Positions 32,409 through 42,607 of a stretch of 64,000 nucleotides of DNA are shown here, one piece after another. The notes under the pieces were generated by a model, which ran no database searches, was not told the origin of the DNA, and worked only from the letters and a program-made list of their open reading frames with translations. Source of the stretch: Nitrospirales bacterium (lineage in GTDB: Bacteria; Nitrospirota; Nitrospiria; Nitrospirales; UBA8639). Position 1 is the stretch's first letter. Every line of letters begins with the position of its first letter. The DNA is taken from positions 1-64,000 of the forward strand of contig BQIW01000002.1 of the NCBI GenBank assembly GCA_021604105.1. Direction: 5' to 3'. The translations under genes were made by a program, and so were the position numbers.

Positions 32409-34304
32409 TTAGACAGAGGCTAATTTCGTTGAGGAATCGTGGGAGTCGAGCCGAAATTGCAACGATGGTAATTTATTGGTCCCGAAGTGGGCCACGTATA
32501 AAAACACATACTCCCGTACGAAAATTTTCAAATCCCACCCGGCATAATGATTCTGCTCAAATTCTTCGAATACCCGTTCGGCATCCTCAATACTCAATCC
32601 TTCTTTCACCGTAAAATAGTAATCCAGGGCCAAATCCCATTCCGGATTTTTATAATAGGTGATGCCAAATTTTTCAGGATTTTTGGCGACGGGGGTATGT
32701 TTGCTTAAATCAAAGGTCCCAAATCCAATCGAATGGACATGTTCTCGATTATCTTCTAAAAATTGAATAGAGAATTTGGCTTCTTGATAAGTTTCACCGG
32801 GAAATCCAAAAAATCCCATGACATGATTCCAAACCCCATGTTTAGAGGACAACTCCAAGCTTCGCTGAATCACCTCCGTTGTGGTTGCCTTATCCATGAG
32901 TTGAAGCACACGCTCACTTCCGGATTCATAGCCCATATGGAGGAATTTACATCCCGATGTCCGGGCATCCGCCCAAACTTGATCCTCAAGAAGACTCTTT
33001 TCGAAACGAATATGTGTGGTCCAGGCAATATCTAAATTTGACTCAATCAATTTTTTGGTGAGTTTCCGAAATAAGGCCGGAGGATAGGACTCATCGGTAA
33101 AATGAAAATTTCTAGCCTGATACTTATTTTTCAAATAAGTGAGTTCTTCAATAATCTGCCAATCCCTTTTGGTCCGATACCCTGCGGTATAACCTTCACC
33201 ATGATCACAAAACTCACATCGCCCCCAATAACATCCGCGAGTCGCTAAATAGGGAAGAATCGGCTCAGGTACAAAGTATTTCTCTAGTGGCAAGCCTTCG
33301 AAATCTGGAGGAGGTAACTCGCCCATATTTTCCGCGTAGGATTCGGAATTCACATGAATCCCCGCTGCATCTCTGAACAATAAATTAGGAACATGTGATA
33401 AATCTCCATCCGAGCCAATGGCTTCCACTAATCGCAATAGGGCCGTTTCACCTTCATAGACAATTGCGCTATCAAATAATGCGAAGAGATTTGGAATTTC
33501 TGGAAGCACTTCTCTCAGGCGGGTGACGGTATTGCCTCCGATGGTCACATGAATATCGGGAAACTGCTCTTTAATGAGTGCACAAAATGTCATAGAGGAA
33601 AACAATTGTTGTCGAAGAACAATTGAAATTCCAATGACATCAGGATTTTCCGCAAGAATAGACGGTTTCAGGATTTCCTCAAACACATCGCGATAAATAT
33701 TGACTTGAGTATCTTCAACAGCCTCAAGCACTTCAGACGACATAAACAGTTTATAGGATAAATCGGTTTCCATCGGAGGCATGCAAATTCTTGCCGGGGC
33801 ATACACCAAGGATATCGTGGCCGTTACTTCCCTGAATGTGTTCATTACCCATTCCAGTTTGTCACTTTCGTAAAACTCTTGGCTGCGCACAATTGCTTTG
33901 GCTTTCTCAGCTCTGTCAGCTAAATCACTGATGTAGCCCCGGGTACAATTGCAGAGAGCTAACTGAAGGTCCACTTCCTCATCAGTTAATTCACGACTTT
34001 TCCTTATCTTTTTGAGACGATCAAGTTGCTGGGGAACTTTTTTAAGAATGCGACGGAGGAAATCCCGGCTAAAATACCAGTCGTACATTTCTAAATTGAC
34101 ATCTTTTTGGACTACGTCATGGCCGGCAGATCGAAGAAAAGCCGTTAAGGTCGGAAGGCTCAGATAGGGTTCTGAGGGGTACCAGTCCGGGGGAAAGACC
34201 AGCAGGATCTTGGCCTTCCTGGATGACTCCTTAAAAGTAGTCATTCGTGGTTCTTGAAGTTTAGAAGGACGAATCAACCCACCTTTATCATAATTTATCC
34301 TCAT
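32409..34304 (-). CDS. B12-binding domain radical SAM protein, paralogue 2
   Basis: 631 residues, closely parallel to the 30419 gene across both domains (LLVFPPDWYPSEPYLSLPT, then ATRGCYWGRCEFCDHGEGY with the same CX4CX2C spacing, then FHFTDESYPPALFRK and GFFGFPGETYQEAK). Located 20 bp upstream of paralogue 1 on the same strand and surely co-transcribed. AGGGTG six bases upstream supports ATG 34304. The two may act on successive or alternative substrates or form a heterodimer. Divergence in the extreme C-termini may set specificity. Confidence 0.85.
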   Translation of the reverse strand: MRINYDKGGLIRPSKLQEPRMTTFKESSRKAKILLVFPPDWYPSEPYLSLPTLTAFLRSAGHDVVQKDVNLEMYDWYFSRDFLRRILKKVPQQLDRLKKIRKSRELTDEEVDLQLALCNCTRGYISDLADRAEKAKAIVRSQEFYESDKLEWVMNTFREVTATISLVYAPARICMPPMETDLSYKLFMSSEVLEAVEDTQVNIYRDVFEEILKPSILAENPDVIGISIVLRQQLFSSMTFCALIKEQFPDIHVTIGGNTVTRLREVLPEIPNLFALFDSAIVYEGETALLRLVEAIGSDGDLSHVPNLLFRDAAGIHVNSESYAENMGELPPPDFEGLPLEKYFVPEPILPYLATRGCYWGRCEFCDHGEGYTAGYRTKRDWQIIEELTYLKNKYQARNFHFTDESYPPALFRKLTKKLIESNLDIAWTTHIRFEKSLLEDQVWADARTSGCKFLHMGYESGSERVLQLMDKATTTEVIQRSLELSSKHGVWNHVMGFFGFPGETYQEAKFSIQFLEDNREHVHSIGFGTFDLSKHTPVAKNPEKFGITYYKNPEWDLALDYYFTVKEGLSIEDAERVFEEFEQNHYAGWDLKIFVREYVFLYVAHFGTNKLPSLQFRLDSHDSSTKLASV

Positions 34305-34645
34305 TTTAACACCCTAGGTAAGATTATTTATCCCTGTGTAAGTCAATCAAATCGAAATGATGAACAAACTATTCATCCCAATTTCTAATCATAAAATAAC
34401 CCATTGATTTTCATTAGTTTTTTCCATTAGATAGATTCACCATTCTAAGTCCTTGAAAAAACGATGGTCAAGGCCAATCGCACGGTTAAACAATATTGAA
34501 AGAAATTAATATTTGACCCAATAATATCTCCATATTAAAATCACTCATCTGCCCTTGGAACTCCTTCCTTGTCTGGTAGCGTATTCTTCAACAACAACTC
34601 TAAATCTTCTTAGGATCTCTAAGAAATGCCTGTGAGGAAATGATC
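34305..34645. other. AT-rich divergent promoter region
   Basis: 341 bases between the radical SAM operon and the 34646 gene, markedly AT-rich. No gene and no convincing riboswitch fold seen. It must hold the promoters for both directions. Confidence 0.4.
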
Positions 34646-35158
34646 ATGAGCAATACTATCATGCCTGAATGTCGCAACTGGATGTCGTACCTAATGGATT
34701 CGCTAGTCAATTCTGGGACGATGCCCTCATGGGAAGCCCTTCAATATCTAGTGACTAACCTGCTAGGTGAAACGCCAAATCCCAACCTCCATCAAAGCAA
34801 ATCGCCTTATGAAACGACACAACAACTCCTCCACCGTATTTATGGACCAATCGTTGAAGCCGCTTCCCGCACAGTTGAACTTCCAGCCAAAGCCATGATT
34901 CATATGTTTACGGATATCAGTCTCATGGGAAAATCGGCAGTTTTGGTAGTGTATTTTCCTGGACAAAACGCTCCCCACCAGTTGTTGCTGTTGGACTCGG
35001 TTCCCGCCTGGGACTTGGTATTTGAAAATTCTTCTGCGTTCGATAATTGGGCTGAAGAACGATATCAATGGATCGTGAAAGCCCTTCAGAGCATTACCCA
35101 CCCTATTGAACCTTCTATACTTGAATGCCCCGACAACCTCCAACCGATCCTGGTCTGA
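34646..35158 (+). CDS. Hypothetical protein
   Basis: 170 residues from ATG 34646, chosen because GAGG lies eight bases upstream. Mixed alpha/beta, no signal peptide or membrane helix. Features: MPECRNWMSYLMDSLVNSG at the N-terminus and a central IHMFTDISLMGKSAVLVVYF strand. No family recognised. Confidence 0.55.
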   Translation: MSNTIMPECRNWMSYLMDSLVNSGTMPSWEALQYLVTNLLGETPNPNLHQSKSPYETTQQLLHRIYGPIVEAASRTVELPAKAMIHMFTDISLMGKSAVLVVYFPGQNAPHQLLLLDSVPAWDLVFENSSAFDNWAEERYQWIVKALQSITHPIEPSILECPDNLQPILV

Positions 35159-35435
35159 TCATGCTGATCAGGACCTGGACGGTAGAGCCAAGTTGACTAA
35201 AAATTTTCCGCTATTGTGACAAAAAAGAAATTTCGCTAAAACACTACTATCCCATGACCTAAATTTTCATACGGTTCGATAAGAACACTCTACCCCAGGT
35301 ACCACAGAAGATCTCACTCAGGTGGGATTTCACTACCAGCCATTCTAGCGAAAAAAGTCCATTCCTTTATCAGACTTGACAGCCCTGGTGAGGAAACGCT
35401 ATCCATGAAGCCATACGATACAACATGAGGTGAAT

Positions 35436-35654
35436 ATGCCAATCAATGTATTACTCAAAAATTCCCCGCGAGGACGAGGCCCAGAACCCAGCCAAGCTCT
35501 CTTAAAAGAAATTCAGGAACTACCAGAGGGTGAAGAGCGGACGAAAGAAGCGGATTTGGCCGCTCAAGAAATTCAGGCCTTATGGGAATCTCAAGAAATT
35601 GGAATCAGCCGTTGGTCGGGTGAAAGCGGCCAGCGATATTCTGATCCGGATTAG
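35436..35654 (+). CDS. Small hypothetical acidic protein
   Basis: 72 residues from ATG 35436 with GAGG five bases upstream. Charged, Glu-rich, probably helical (LLKEIQELPEGEERTKEADL). No family recognised. Confidence 0.5.
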   Translation: MPINVLLKNSPRGRGPEPSQALLKEIQELPEGEERTKEADLAAQEIQALWESQEIGISRWSGESGQRYSDPD

Positions 35655-35696
35655 CACTCGTAGATTTCACACAAACTTCATAATACTCCTCCTTTC

Positions 35697-35720
35697 CCTC
35701 TCTTAAAGGTTTAAAAGAGG
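35697..35720. terminator. Possible hairpin between convergent genes
   Basis: CCTCT-C-TTAAA and TTTAA-A-AGAGG form an interrupted stem between the ends of the 35436 and metH genes. No T-tract on either side, so evidence for termination is weak. Confidence 0.25.
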
Positions 35721-35764
35721 AATCCCGCTACTCACAAAAATTGAAATTAAAATTCTCCATATCC

Positions 35765-38700
35765 TCAAGTAGGGTCATAGGACAAGTTTGGGGAAAGCCA
35801 GCGTTCCACCACAGAGACATCCATCCCTTTCCGCTTGGCATAATCTTGGATTTGATCCTGCTGCACTTTTCCAACGGAAAAGTATTTGGCTTGGGGATGC
35901 GCAAAATAGAAACCACTGACTGACGCGGCGGGATACATGGCAAATGATTCGGTCAGCTGAATGCCTACGGTTTTTTCAACCTGCAACAACTCAAACAAAT
36001 GCTGTTTTTCAGTATGGTCTGGACAGGCCGGATACCCCGGCGCGGGGCGAATTCCACGATACTTTTCTTGAATGAGATCCTCGTTGGTCAATTGCTCATC
36101 TTGGCCAAATCCCCATTCCTGTCGCACTTCACGGTGGAGCCATTCGGCAAAGGCCTCAGCTAACCGATCGGCCAAAGCCTTAGCCATAATAGCGTTATAG
36201 TCATCATGATCCTGTTCAAACCGCTGACAGAGGGCTTCGATCCCGAGGCCGGCTGTGACGGCAAAACCACCGATATAGTCCGACTTTCCGCTGGCCTGCG
36301 GGGCCACAAAATCAGCCAATGCATAATAAAAATCCCCTTGAGGCTTTTCTACTTGCTGGCGCAAAGTATGAAAGACTGACACACGGTCTGAACGCGTCTC
36401 ATCTTTGTAGATGATAATGTCATCGCCCTGACTATTGGCTGGAAATAATCCATAGACACCTTTGGCCGTCAGCAATTTTCGATCAATGATTTCTTGCAAG
36501 AGCTTTTGAGCATCGTCAAAGAGTTCTTTGGCCTTAGGCCCAACCACGGAGTCTTCAAAAATTTTCGGAAATTTCCCGCGCAATTGCCATGCGTGGAAAA
36601 AGGGGGACCAGTCAATTATAGGAACAAGCGTTTCAAGTGCCACATCCTCAAGAACTTTGCAACCAAGAACACTAGGTTTGGCAATGGAAGCCGTCTCCCA
36701 ATGAATGTGGAAGGGCTGCTTTCTCGCTTCTTCCAATGATACAAATTTCTTGGTCGTTGTCTTGGATAGATAGGCTTCCCGCGTTTTCTGTTGTTTCGCC
36801 TGCACATCCTGCACAAAAGCGTTTTTATCATCCGGGCTCATTAACTTGCGTACGACATTAACCGCTAAGGACGCATCTAATACATGCACAACGGGGCTGG
36901 TATACCCAGGCGCAATCTTCACCGCTGTATGGGCCTTGCTGGTGGTGGCTCCGCCAATTAGCAGAGGAATGGAGAAGCCTTCTCGGGTCATTTCTCGAGC
37001 ATTATGAACCATTTCATCCAAGGAAGGAGTAATCAGTCCACTAAGGCCAATCAGATCCACTTTTTCTTGGCGAGCGGTTTGTAATATTTTGTCACAGGAA
37101 ACCATCACACCCAGATCGAGAACCTCATAGTTATTGCAGGCCAGCACGACACCGACGATGTTTTTTCCAATGTCATGCACATCGCCCTTTACTGTGGCGA
37201 GCAAAATTTTACCCTGACTGTGACTTTCGCCTTCAACTTTTTCCGCATCCATAAACGGCAACAAATACGCCACGGCCTTTTTCATGACTCGCGCGCTTTT
37301 GACCACCTGAGGCAAAAACATTTTCCCCGCGCCAAACAGCTCTCCGATCACATTCATCCCATCCATTAAAGGCCCCTCAATGACATCCAGCGGCTTATGG
37401 TATTTCTGACGGGCTTCCTCCACATCGGCATCAATGAATTCAACAAGTCCCTTCACCAATGCATGCGAGAGACGTTCTTCTACCGTGCCCTGGCGCCACG
37501 CATCATCAATCACAGTCACTTTGCCCTGTTGCTTGACCGTCTCAGCAAAGGCAACCAATTCCTCAGTAGCTTCCGGCCGACGATTCAACAAAACATCTTC
37601 TACTAACTTGAGGAGGTCTTTGGGAATTTCTTCATACACTCCCAATTGACCGGCATTCACAATTCCCATGTCCATCCCCGCCTTGATGGCATGGTAGAGA
37701 AATGCAGAATGTATAGCCTCCCGCACCGTATTGTTTCCTCGGAAGGAAAAGGAAATATTGCTGACTCCACCACTGACTTTGCAAAAAGGTAATGTGGCTT
37801 TGATTTGCCTCGTGGCCTCAATGTAATTCACGGCATAGGCATTGTGTTCCTCCATACCAGTTGCGACTGTCAAAATATTGGGATCAAAAATAATGTCCTC
37901 CGGCGGAAAGTCCAGCTTCTCAGTCAGCAGGCGATAGGCCCTGGTACAGATTTCTACTTTTCGGTCAAGCGTATCTGCTTGACCTGTTTCGTCAAATGCC
38001 ATAACTACCACGGCAGCCCCAAAGCGACGAATTTTCCGACCCTGCTCCAGAAATTGGTCCTCGCCTTCCTTAAGACTAATGGAATTGACGACACCCTTGC
38101 CTTGAATACACTTGAGTCCTGCCTCAATGACCGACCACTTGGAGCTATCAATCATAATAGGCACACGGGCAATATCCGGTTCGGATCCAATGAGATTCAA
38201 AAAATCCACCATGGCCTTTTGGGAATCCAATAGCCCTTCATCCATATTCACGTCGATAATTTGCGCACCTCCTTCGACTTGCTGGCGCGCTACGGCCAAG
38301 GCTTCCTCAAGATTCCCACTGAGAATTAATTTCGCAAATTTCGGTGAACCCGTCACATTAGTACGTTCACCAATATTGACAAAATTCCCTTCTGGACGAA
38401 TAGTTAATGGTTCAAATCCGCTTAACCGAGTAAGACGCGGAACATGCGTTTTTTTGTGCGGAGCATAATCTTCGACCCCTTTGGCAATCGCTCGAATATG
38501 ATCGGGCGTACTTCCACAGCACCCACCCACAATATTGACCCACCCTTGGCTGGCAAAATCGCGGAGATCTCCGCCCATTCGTTCCGGCGTTTCATCAAAT
38601 CCGCCGAAAGCATTGGGTAAACCAGCATTGGGATAACAACTGATATAGACGGGCGCCACTTTTGATAGCTCTTCGATGTAGGGGCGCATTTGTTTGGCTC

Positions 38701-39436
38701 CTAACGCACAATTAATTCCCACACTCAAGGGATTGGCATGAGAAATGGAGTTCCAAAACGCTTCGATCATTTGACCCGATAACGTCCGGCCACTCAGATC
38801 CGTTATCGTCACCGAGGCCATAATAGGAAATGACCGGTGCACTTCTTCGCAATATTGGTCGATAGCATAAAAAGCGGCCTTCGCATTCAGCGTATCAAAA
38901 ATGGTTTCCACCAGGAGAAGGTCGACGCCACCCTCCACCAATCCCCGAACCTGCTCATAATAGGCTGCAGCTAAACCATCGAAGGTGACCGCTCGAAATG
39001 CCGGATTATTCACATCAGGCGACATTGAAGCAGTTCGATTAGTGGGGCCTAAAGCCCCGGCAATCCAACACGTCCGGCCAGGTTTCTCAGTCTGCACCCG
39101 AGCCACTGCACGCTTGGCCAACTGTGCCCCCGCCAGATTTAAATCATAGGCTAAATCCTCCATATGATAATCGGCCAGAGAAATGGCATTGGAATTAAAG
39201 GTATTGGTTTCAATGATATCGGCGCCGGCCTGAAGATATTGCACATGGATATCTTCAATAATTTTTGGTTGGGTCAGGCTTAGCAGGTCATTATTGCCTT
39301 TGACATCACAGGCATGATCCGCAAAACGCGTCCCGCGAAAATCTTCTTCTTTCAGATTATGAGTTTGAATCATCGTACCCATAGCGCCATCCAGCACAAG
39401 GATTCGAGATTCCAACGCCGCTTCTAATGTGCTCAT
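35765..39436 (-). CDS. metH: Cobalamin-dependent methionine synthase
   Basis: Transfers a methyl group from 5-methyltetrahydrofolate to homocysteine through cob(I)alamin. About 1223 residues, full length. Order: homocysteine domain ([13 protein letters not shown] near the N-terminus, zinc Cys in [11 protein letters not shown] and [15 protein letters not shown]), pterin domain ([26 protein letters not shown]), cap and B12 domains ([15 protein letters not shown], whose His ligates cobalt), and the C-terminal AdoMet activation domain ([18 protein letters not shown]). ATG 39436 is used because GAGGGGG lies upstream; the open frame extends 16 codons further. No cobalamin riboswitch fits in the short upstream gap. 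Confidence 0.97.
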   Translation of the reverse strand: MSTLEAALESRILVLDGAMGTMIQTHNLKEEDFRGTRFADHACDVKGNNDLLSLTQPKIIEDIHVQYLQAGADIIETNTFNSNAISLADYHMEDLAYDLNLAGAQLAKRAVARVQTEKPGRTCWIAGALGPTNRTASMSPDVNNPAFRAVTFDGLAAAYYEQVRGLVEGGVDLLLVETIFDTLNAKAAFYAIDQYCEEVHRSFPIMASVTITDLSGRTLSGQMIEAFWNSISHANPLSVGINCALGAKQMRPYIEELSKVAPVYISCYPNAGLPNAFGGFDETPERMGGDLRDFASQGWVNIVGGCCGSTPDHIRAIAKGVEDYAPHKKTHVPRLTRLSGFEPLTIRPEGNFVNIGERTNVTGSPKFAKLILSGNLEEALAVARQQVEGGAQIIDVNMDEGLLDSQKAMVDFLNLIGSEPDIARVPIMIDSSKWSVIEAGLKCIQGKGVVNSISLKEGEDQFLEQGRKIRRFGAAVVVMAFDETGQADTLDRKVEICTRAYRLLTEKLDFPPEDIIFDPNILTVATGMEEHNAYAVNYIEATRQIKATLPFCKVSGGVSNISFSFRGNNTVREAIHSAFLYHAIKAGMDMGIVNAGQLGVYEEIPKDLLKLVEDVLLNRRPEATEELVAFAETVKQQGKVTVIDDAWRQGTVEERLSHALVKGLVEFIDADVEEARQKYHKPLDVIEGPLMDGMNVIGELFGAGKMFLPQVVKSARVMKKAVAYLLPFMDAEKVEGESHSQGKILLATVKGDVHDIGKNIVGVVLACNNYEVLDLGVMVSCDKILQTARQEKVDLIGLSGLITPSLDEMVHNAREMTREGFSIPLLIGGATTSKAHTAVKIAPGYTSPVVHVLDASLAVNVVRKLMSPDDKNAFVQDVQAKQQKTREAYLSKTTTKKFVSLEEARKQPFHIHWETASIAKPSVLGCKVLEDVALETLVPIIDWSPFFHAWQLRGKFPKIFEDSVVGPKAKELFDDAQKLLQEIIDRKLLTAKGVYGLFPANSQGDDIIIYKDETRSDRVSVFHTLRQQVEKPQGDFYYALADFVAPQASGKSDYIGGFAVTAGLGIEALCQRFEQDHDDYNAIMAKALADRLAEAFAEWLHREVRQEWGFGQDEQLTNEDLIQEKYRGIRPAPGYPACPDHTEKQHLFELLQVEKTVGIQLTESFAMYPAASVSGFYFAHPQAKYFSVGKVQQDQIQDYAKRKGMDVSVVERWLSPNLSYDPT

Positions 39437-39571
39437 TCTTACCCCCTCTTCAGTCAAAAAAACATCGCAACTTACGGTCAACAACTCAAGGCTTGTCAGC
39501 CATTACTCATCCCCCATTCTTGACTTCTAGGAATTTCAAGAAATAGGATTACGGAATCCACTATTCTTCTT

Positions 39572-40381
39572 ATGACATTTTCCTTCCCACTTTGTAAAAG
39601 GCCGATTTTATGGGTGGCCTTAGCCGCATTCGTTACAATACCTTGTAGCATAGGGGGGATCTTGTGGCCTACCCCTGGTTCAGCCAAACCCTATTTCGAA
39701 GACGGTTATTTGGGTTTAACGCAAGAAGAATTACGTCAAAAACTAGGAACTCCGATGGCGGTTCGATCCAGAAAAGCCGCACTCCGTGTTTTCAGCTATT
39801 ATACGTTCCCCGATTGGGAAAAATATTTCAAAAATTTGGTTTCCCCAGGAAATGGTGAAGATGTATACACCTATGCTCGGAATGGCATACAAGTACGCTA
39901 TTCCTTCTCCTATACTCCTGATTTAAATGAAGGCAAGAATATTCCGACCTTGTATGTACAGAGATGCGAAGTGGAGTTTTCCCCTGCGGTTCCCTTAGAT
40001 ACTATTCCTTCCCTTGTCCCTGAATTTGTTCCTCCGACAGAACCCTCAGCTCCAACCTTCCGATCCAATCTCTGGGTCCTGCTGTTTAAGGGGTCTCCTT
40101 CACCGGAAGCCGATTTCATTGTCAAAGAACAAGGAAAAGAAAAGCTCACATGGTCGCTGGCCTACCAAATGTTCGCCATTAATGGAATCCCCAATACCCT
40201 CTCTGTCGACATCCCGATTGACCGGTTAGAAATCACGACACAAAGCCTGCAACTCGTCAGGAATCAGCAACGATTAACTCATGAACCCATCCTTAACCCC
40301 TTTTCACCCGAATTCGAGACAAATCTTCCTGCTCCATCGGCACCGATCAAATCCGTTCCTCAACCCCACTATGAGGATTGA
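39572..40381 (+). CDS. Exported hypothetical protein with BamE/SmpA-like repeat
   Basis: 269 residues. Signal peptide-like N-terminus (ILWVALAAFVTIPCSIGG). The segment GYLGLTQEELRQKLGTPMAV resembles the SmpA/BamE helix-turn (G-x-T-x-x-x-V-x-x-x-x-G-x-P). The C-terminus is proline-rich. Unknown function, likely periplasmic or envelope-associated. Confidence 0.55.
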   Translation: MTFSFPLCKRPILWVALAAFVTIPCSIGGILWPTPGSAKPYFEDGYLGLTQEELRQKLGTPMAVRSRKAALRVFSYYTFPDWEKYFKNLVSPGNGEDVYTYARNGIQVRYSFSYTPDLNEGKNIPTLYVQRCEVEFSPAVPLDTIPSLVPEFVPPTEPSAPTFRSNLWVLLFKGSPSPEADFIVKEQGKEKLTWSLAYQMFAINGIPNTLSVDIPIDRLEITTQSLQLVRNQQRLTHEPILNPFSPEFETNLPAPSAPIKSVPQPHYED

Positions 40382-40422
40382 TCTTTCCCAGGTTTTGTTT
40401 AGACATTGACCCTTCGTCGACC

Positions 40423-40776
40423 TTACTCAAATCGAAGATCCTGTTCTTCTCCTAATGATAAATAGCCCTCGCCCCATTGATTGGCATCTCCGATATTCCA
40501 ATCGTTGGTATCGCTTGCGGGTTTTAGTCGAATACCCCAGTTTCCTCCAAAAACAATAAAGGCTGCGCCTGCGCCTGAATCTTCTACCTTTTGCGCATAA
40601 GCAGGACAGAGTGGTTGATCAGGATTATCACACCACCCCGTCACCACGTACCATTCTCCCCGGGAAATCCGATCATAGGATTTTACCTGGAACACCCGCC
40701 GGGGAGGCCCTAATTCCTTAAACCTCATGAAATAGGAACCATCAAAATTCGGGTTCTGCTCAACTTCTAGATACAT
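40423..40776 (-). CDS. Hypothetical beta-rich protein
   Basis: 117 residues with AGGGAGA before ATG 40776. No signal peptide. Rich in Gly, Trp and Tyr (WGIRLKPASDTNDWNIGDAN). Two Cys (WCDNPDQPLC) could pair. No family recognised. Confidence 0.5.
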   Translation of the reverse strand: MYLEVEQNPNFDGSYFMRFKELGPPRRVFQVKSYDRISRGEWYVVTGWCDNPDQPLCPAYAQKVEDSGAGAAFIVFGGNWGIRLKPASDTNDWNIGDANQWGEGYLSLGEEQDLRFE

Positions 40777-40838
40777 CCAGTTCTCCCTTGACCCGCCTTG
40801 AAATCCACTGTTAGATTAGTGAGTAAATTACCTTAATT

Positions 40839-41279
40839 ATGATAACACACGAAAATCTAAAAATGTCTTCACCGTCTCTATCCGCGGAGAGAAACATTTC
40901 CCGTCCGGAGACTGAGCAGCTCTCCCAGCCAACAAGGGAGGATTCTCAAATTACGCCATGGATCTGTCGACGCCCGGTTCGGCTCACCATATATGGTTTT
41001 TTGGTAGCTTTTGGGCTCTGGATGATCGGATGGGGCGTTGTACCACGATTACTTGATCCAACCTTTGAACAGCACCTACAAGATAAATCAGTCATGGCTG
41101 GGATGAGTCGTGAGCAAGTGATGGATGCCTGGGGCTCCCCTTATCAAATGAATGTGAGCTATACAGAAAAAGGGATACGACGAGAAGAATGGATCTATGA
41201 AGACTGGCTGGATTCAAGCACAATTAAGCACAGATATCTCTACTTTGAAGAAGGGAAATTAATAGGAGGCTGGTATTGA
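40839..41279 (+). CDS. Single-pass membrane protein with BamE/SmpA-like domain
   Basis: 146 residues: a cytoplasmic N-terminus, one membrane helix (LTIYGFLVAFGLWMIGWGVV, about 49-68), then VMAGMSREQVMDAWGSPYQM and REEWIYEDWLDSS, the pattern of SmpA/BamE-type repeats. It lies 1.3 kb from another protein with the same pattern (39572). Possible envelope assembly role, inferred. Confidence 0.55.
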   Translation: MITHENLKMSSPSLSAERNISRPETEQLSQPTREDSQITPWICRRPVRLTIYGFLVAFGLWMIGWGVVPRLLDPTFEQHLQDKSVMAGMSREQVMDAWGSPYQMNVSYTEKGIRREEWIYEDWLDSSTIKHRYLYFEEGKLIGGWY

Positions 41280-41381
41280 GAAACGTTCCGCTCCAATAAA
41301 AGGTTGGAGTGAAACACAACTATCAGAAAAAAGTAGGCCATTCCTCCCTAATCCTAAATCTTCATCAAAGTTTAGATATGC

Positions 41382-41666
41382 TTAAGGAGTTTCAGTAATT
41401 TGGGCCCGCCTTTCTTTTCCTGTTCCTCCAGAAATAATTAAAACCCGTTTCCATTCGCGGATTTGGTAAATCCCCCAGGCATTGGGTTTTCCCTGATAAA
41501 ATGCCAGAGGATCTTCGCCTTTGGCACTTAGGTACGTGGGCTCGGTAAATCCCTCATCCATTACGTATTCCATTAAATTTTCGGCAGTAACTCCTTCGCC
41601 GCGTAGAGTCACATTTGCTAAAAACTCTAAAATGGCATCAGGATCGGCTAGGTTAATTGGTTGCAT
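41382..41666 (-). CDS. Small hypothetical protein
   Basis: 94 residues from ATG 41666, set by AAGGAG nine bases upstream; the 22 codons further upstream are not used. Reads DPDAILEFLANVTLRGEGVT then a WGIYQIREWKRVLII strand. No family recognised. Confidence 0.5.
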   Translation of the reverse strand: MQPINLADPDAILEFLANVTLRGEGVTAENLMEYVMDEGFTEPTYLSAKGEDPLAFYQGKPNAWGIYQIREWKRVLIISGGTGKERRAQITETP

Positions 41667-41805
41667 TGTTACTGACTCCTTGGATATGTGATAATGTTCT
41701 CTCAATACATAGGCACTTACAATGTCTATCATAATCCCATATTTAATAAAAAGCCCACCTTTTCATTTCAAGCCAATAGATTGTAATAAGGGATAACCCC
41801 TCTGT

Positions 41806-42552
41806 ATGAGAAAACTTTCACCAGAACAATTTCGTGACCGAATATTTGATGTATTGCGCCGAAAACACCATTGGGCCACTCCCTTTCTGGAAGGTAGCAC
41901 CATTACCAAAGAAAAATTGAATATCTATTTTCATCAAGAATACGTCGTCTATGTTCGTGACTTCTCAGTTCTACTGGCTCAGATTCTTGGAAAAAATCCT
42001 CCATGGGAAGCACGCCGGCTGCTTGCCACAATTATCTATGAGGAAGAAACCGGAGGATATTCACTGGGACAGCCTCACCAAGAACTATTTCTCCACATGA
42101 TGAATGGACTGGGATTTGATAGGGCTGGATTCCGTGATGTGGAACTGTTGGCATCAAGCCGTGGATATCGAGAATGGTTAAATCAAATATGCCAGGAAGA
42201 AGAGTGGTCTGTGGGAGCGGCCGTTCTCTCAATTTTCATAAAAGGAACGGCAAACGACCCGGAAGAAGTGCTATATCCCAAGCCAGCACAAAACCAGGAT
42301 GAAATTGAAGATATCGTCCGGAAATATTATCTAAGTCAGCACCAAGGCTTATCCCCTGCATTTATGGATTATATTCGTGCCCAACATATGTTTTCCGCAG
42401 GATCCCGGAAAACGGTGTATGACATGGTGACGCATCATACGGATGAAAGCGGTGATCAGGTCAAGGTGCTCTCGCTATTGGAAGAGGCATTGAACTTGTG
42501 GTCACGATATCAGGAGGGAATTGCCCGTGCCTGTGGTATTCGCCAAGTCTAA
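41806..42552 (+). CDS. Heme-oxygenase-like diiron/iron redox enzyme (CADD/PqqC-like family)
   Basis: 248 residues, all-helical. The segment IIYEEETGGYSLGQPHQELF (about 78-97) has the Glu-Glu...His pattern typical of the iron-containing heme-oxygenase-like oxidase family, and YDMVTHHTDESGDQ (about 206-219) gives further His/Asp ligands. Relatives include PqqC and the CADD protein that makes p-aminobenzoate; a CADD homologue is also known in the ammonia oxidiser Nitrosomonas. Ligand spacing differs from CADD, so the reaction is open. No pqq or folate genes are adjacent. Confidence 0.7.
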   Translation: MRKLSPEQFRDRIFDVLRRKHHWATPFLEGSTITKEKLNIYFHQEYVVYVRDFSVLLAQILGKNPPWEARRLLATIIYEEETGGYSLGQPHQELFLHMMNGLGFDRAGFRDVELLASSRGYREWLNQICQEEEWSVGAAVLSIFIKGTANDPEEVLYPKPAQNQDEIEDIVRKYYLSQHQGLSPAFMDYIRAQHMFSAGSRKTVYDMVTHHTDESGDQVKVLSLLEEALNLWSRYQEGIARACGIRQV

Positions 42553-42607
42553 TCACCATACGGCTGTCACAAAAATTCTGACTCTCGTTTCCTGAACACC
42601 AGTCGAA

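Noticed and set aside
34763-35143. Long minus-strand open frame opposite the 34646 gene
   Set aside because: Shadow frame: no ribosome-binding site, no family, and the plus-strand frame has a good start signal.
39437-39571. Cobalamin or SAM riboswitch before metH
   Set aside because: The gap is 135 bases and shows no B12-box-like or SAM-I-like fold; too short for the former.
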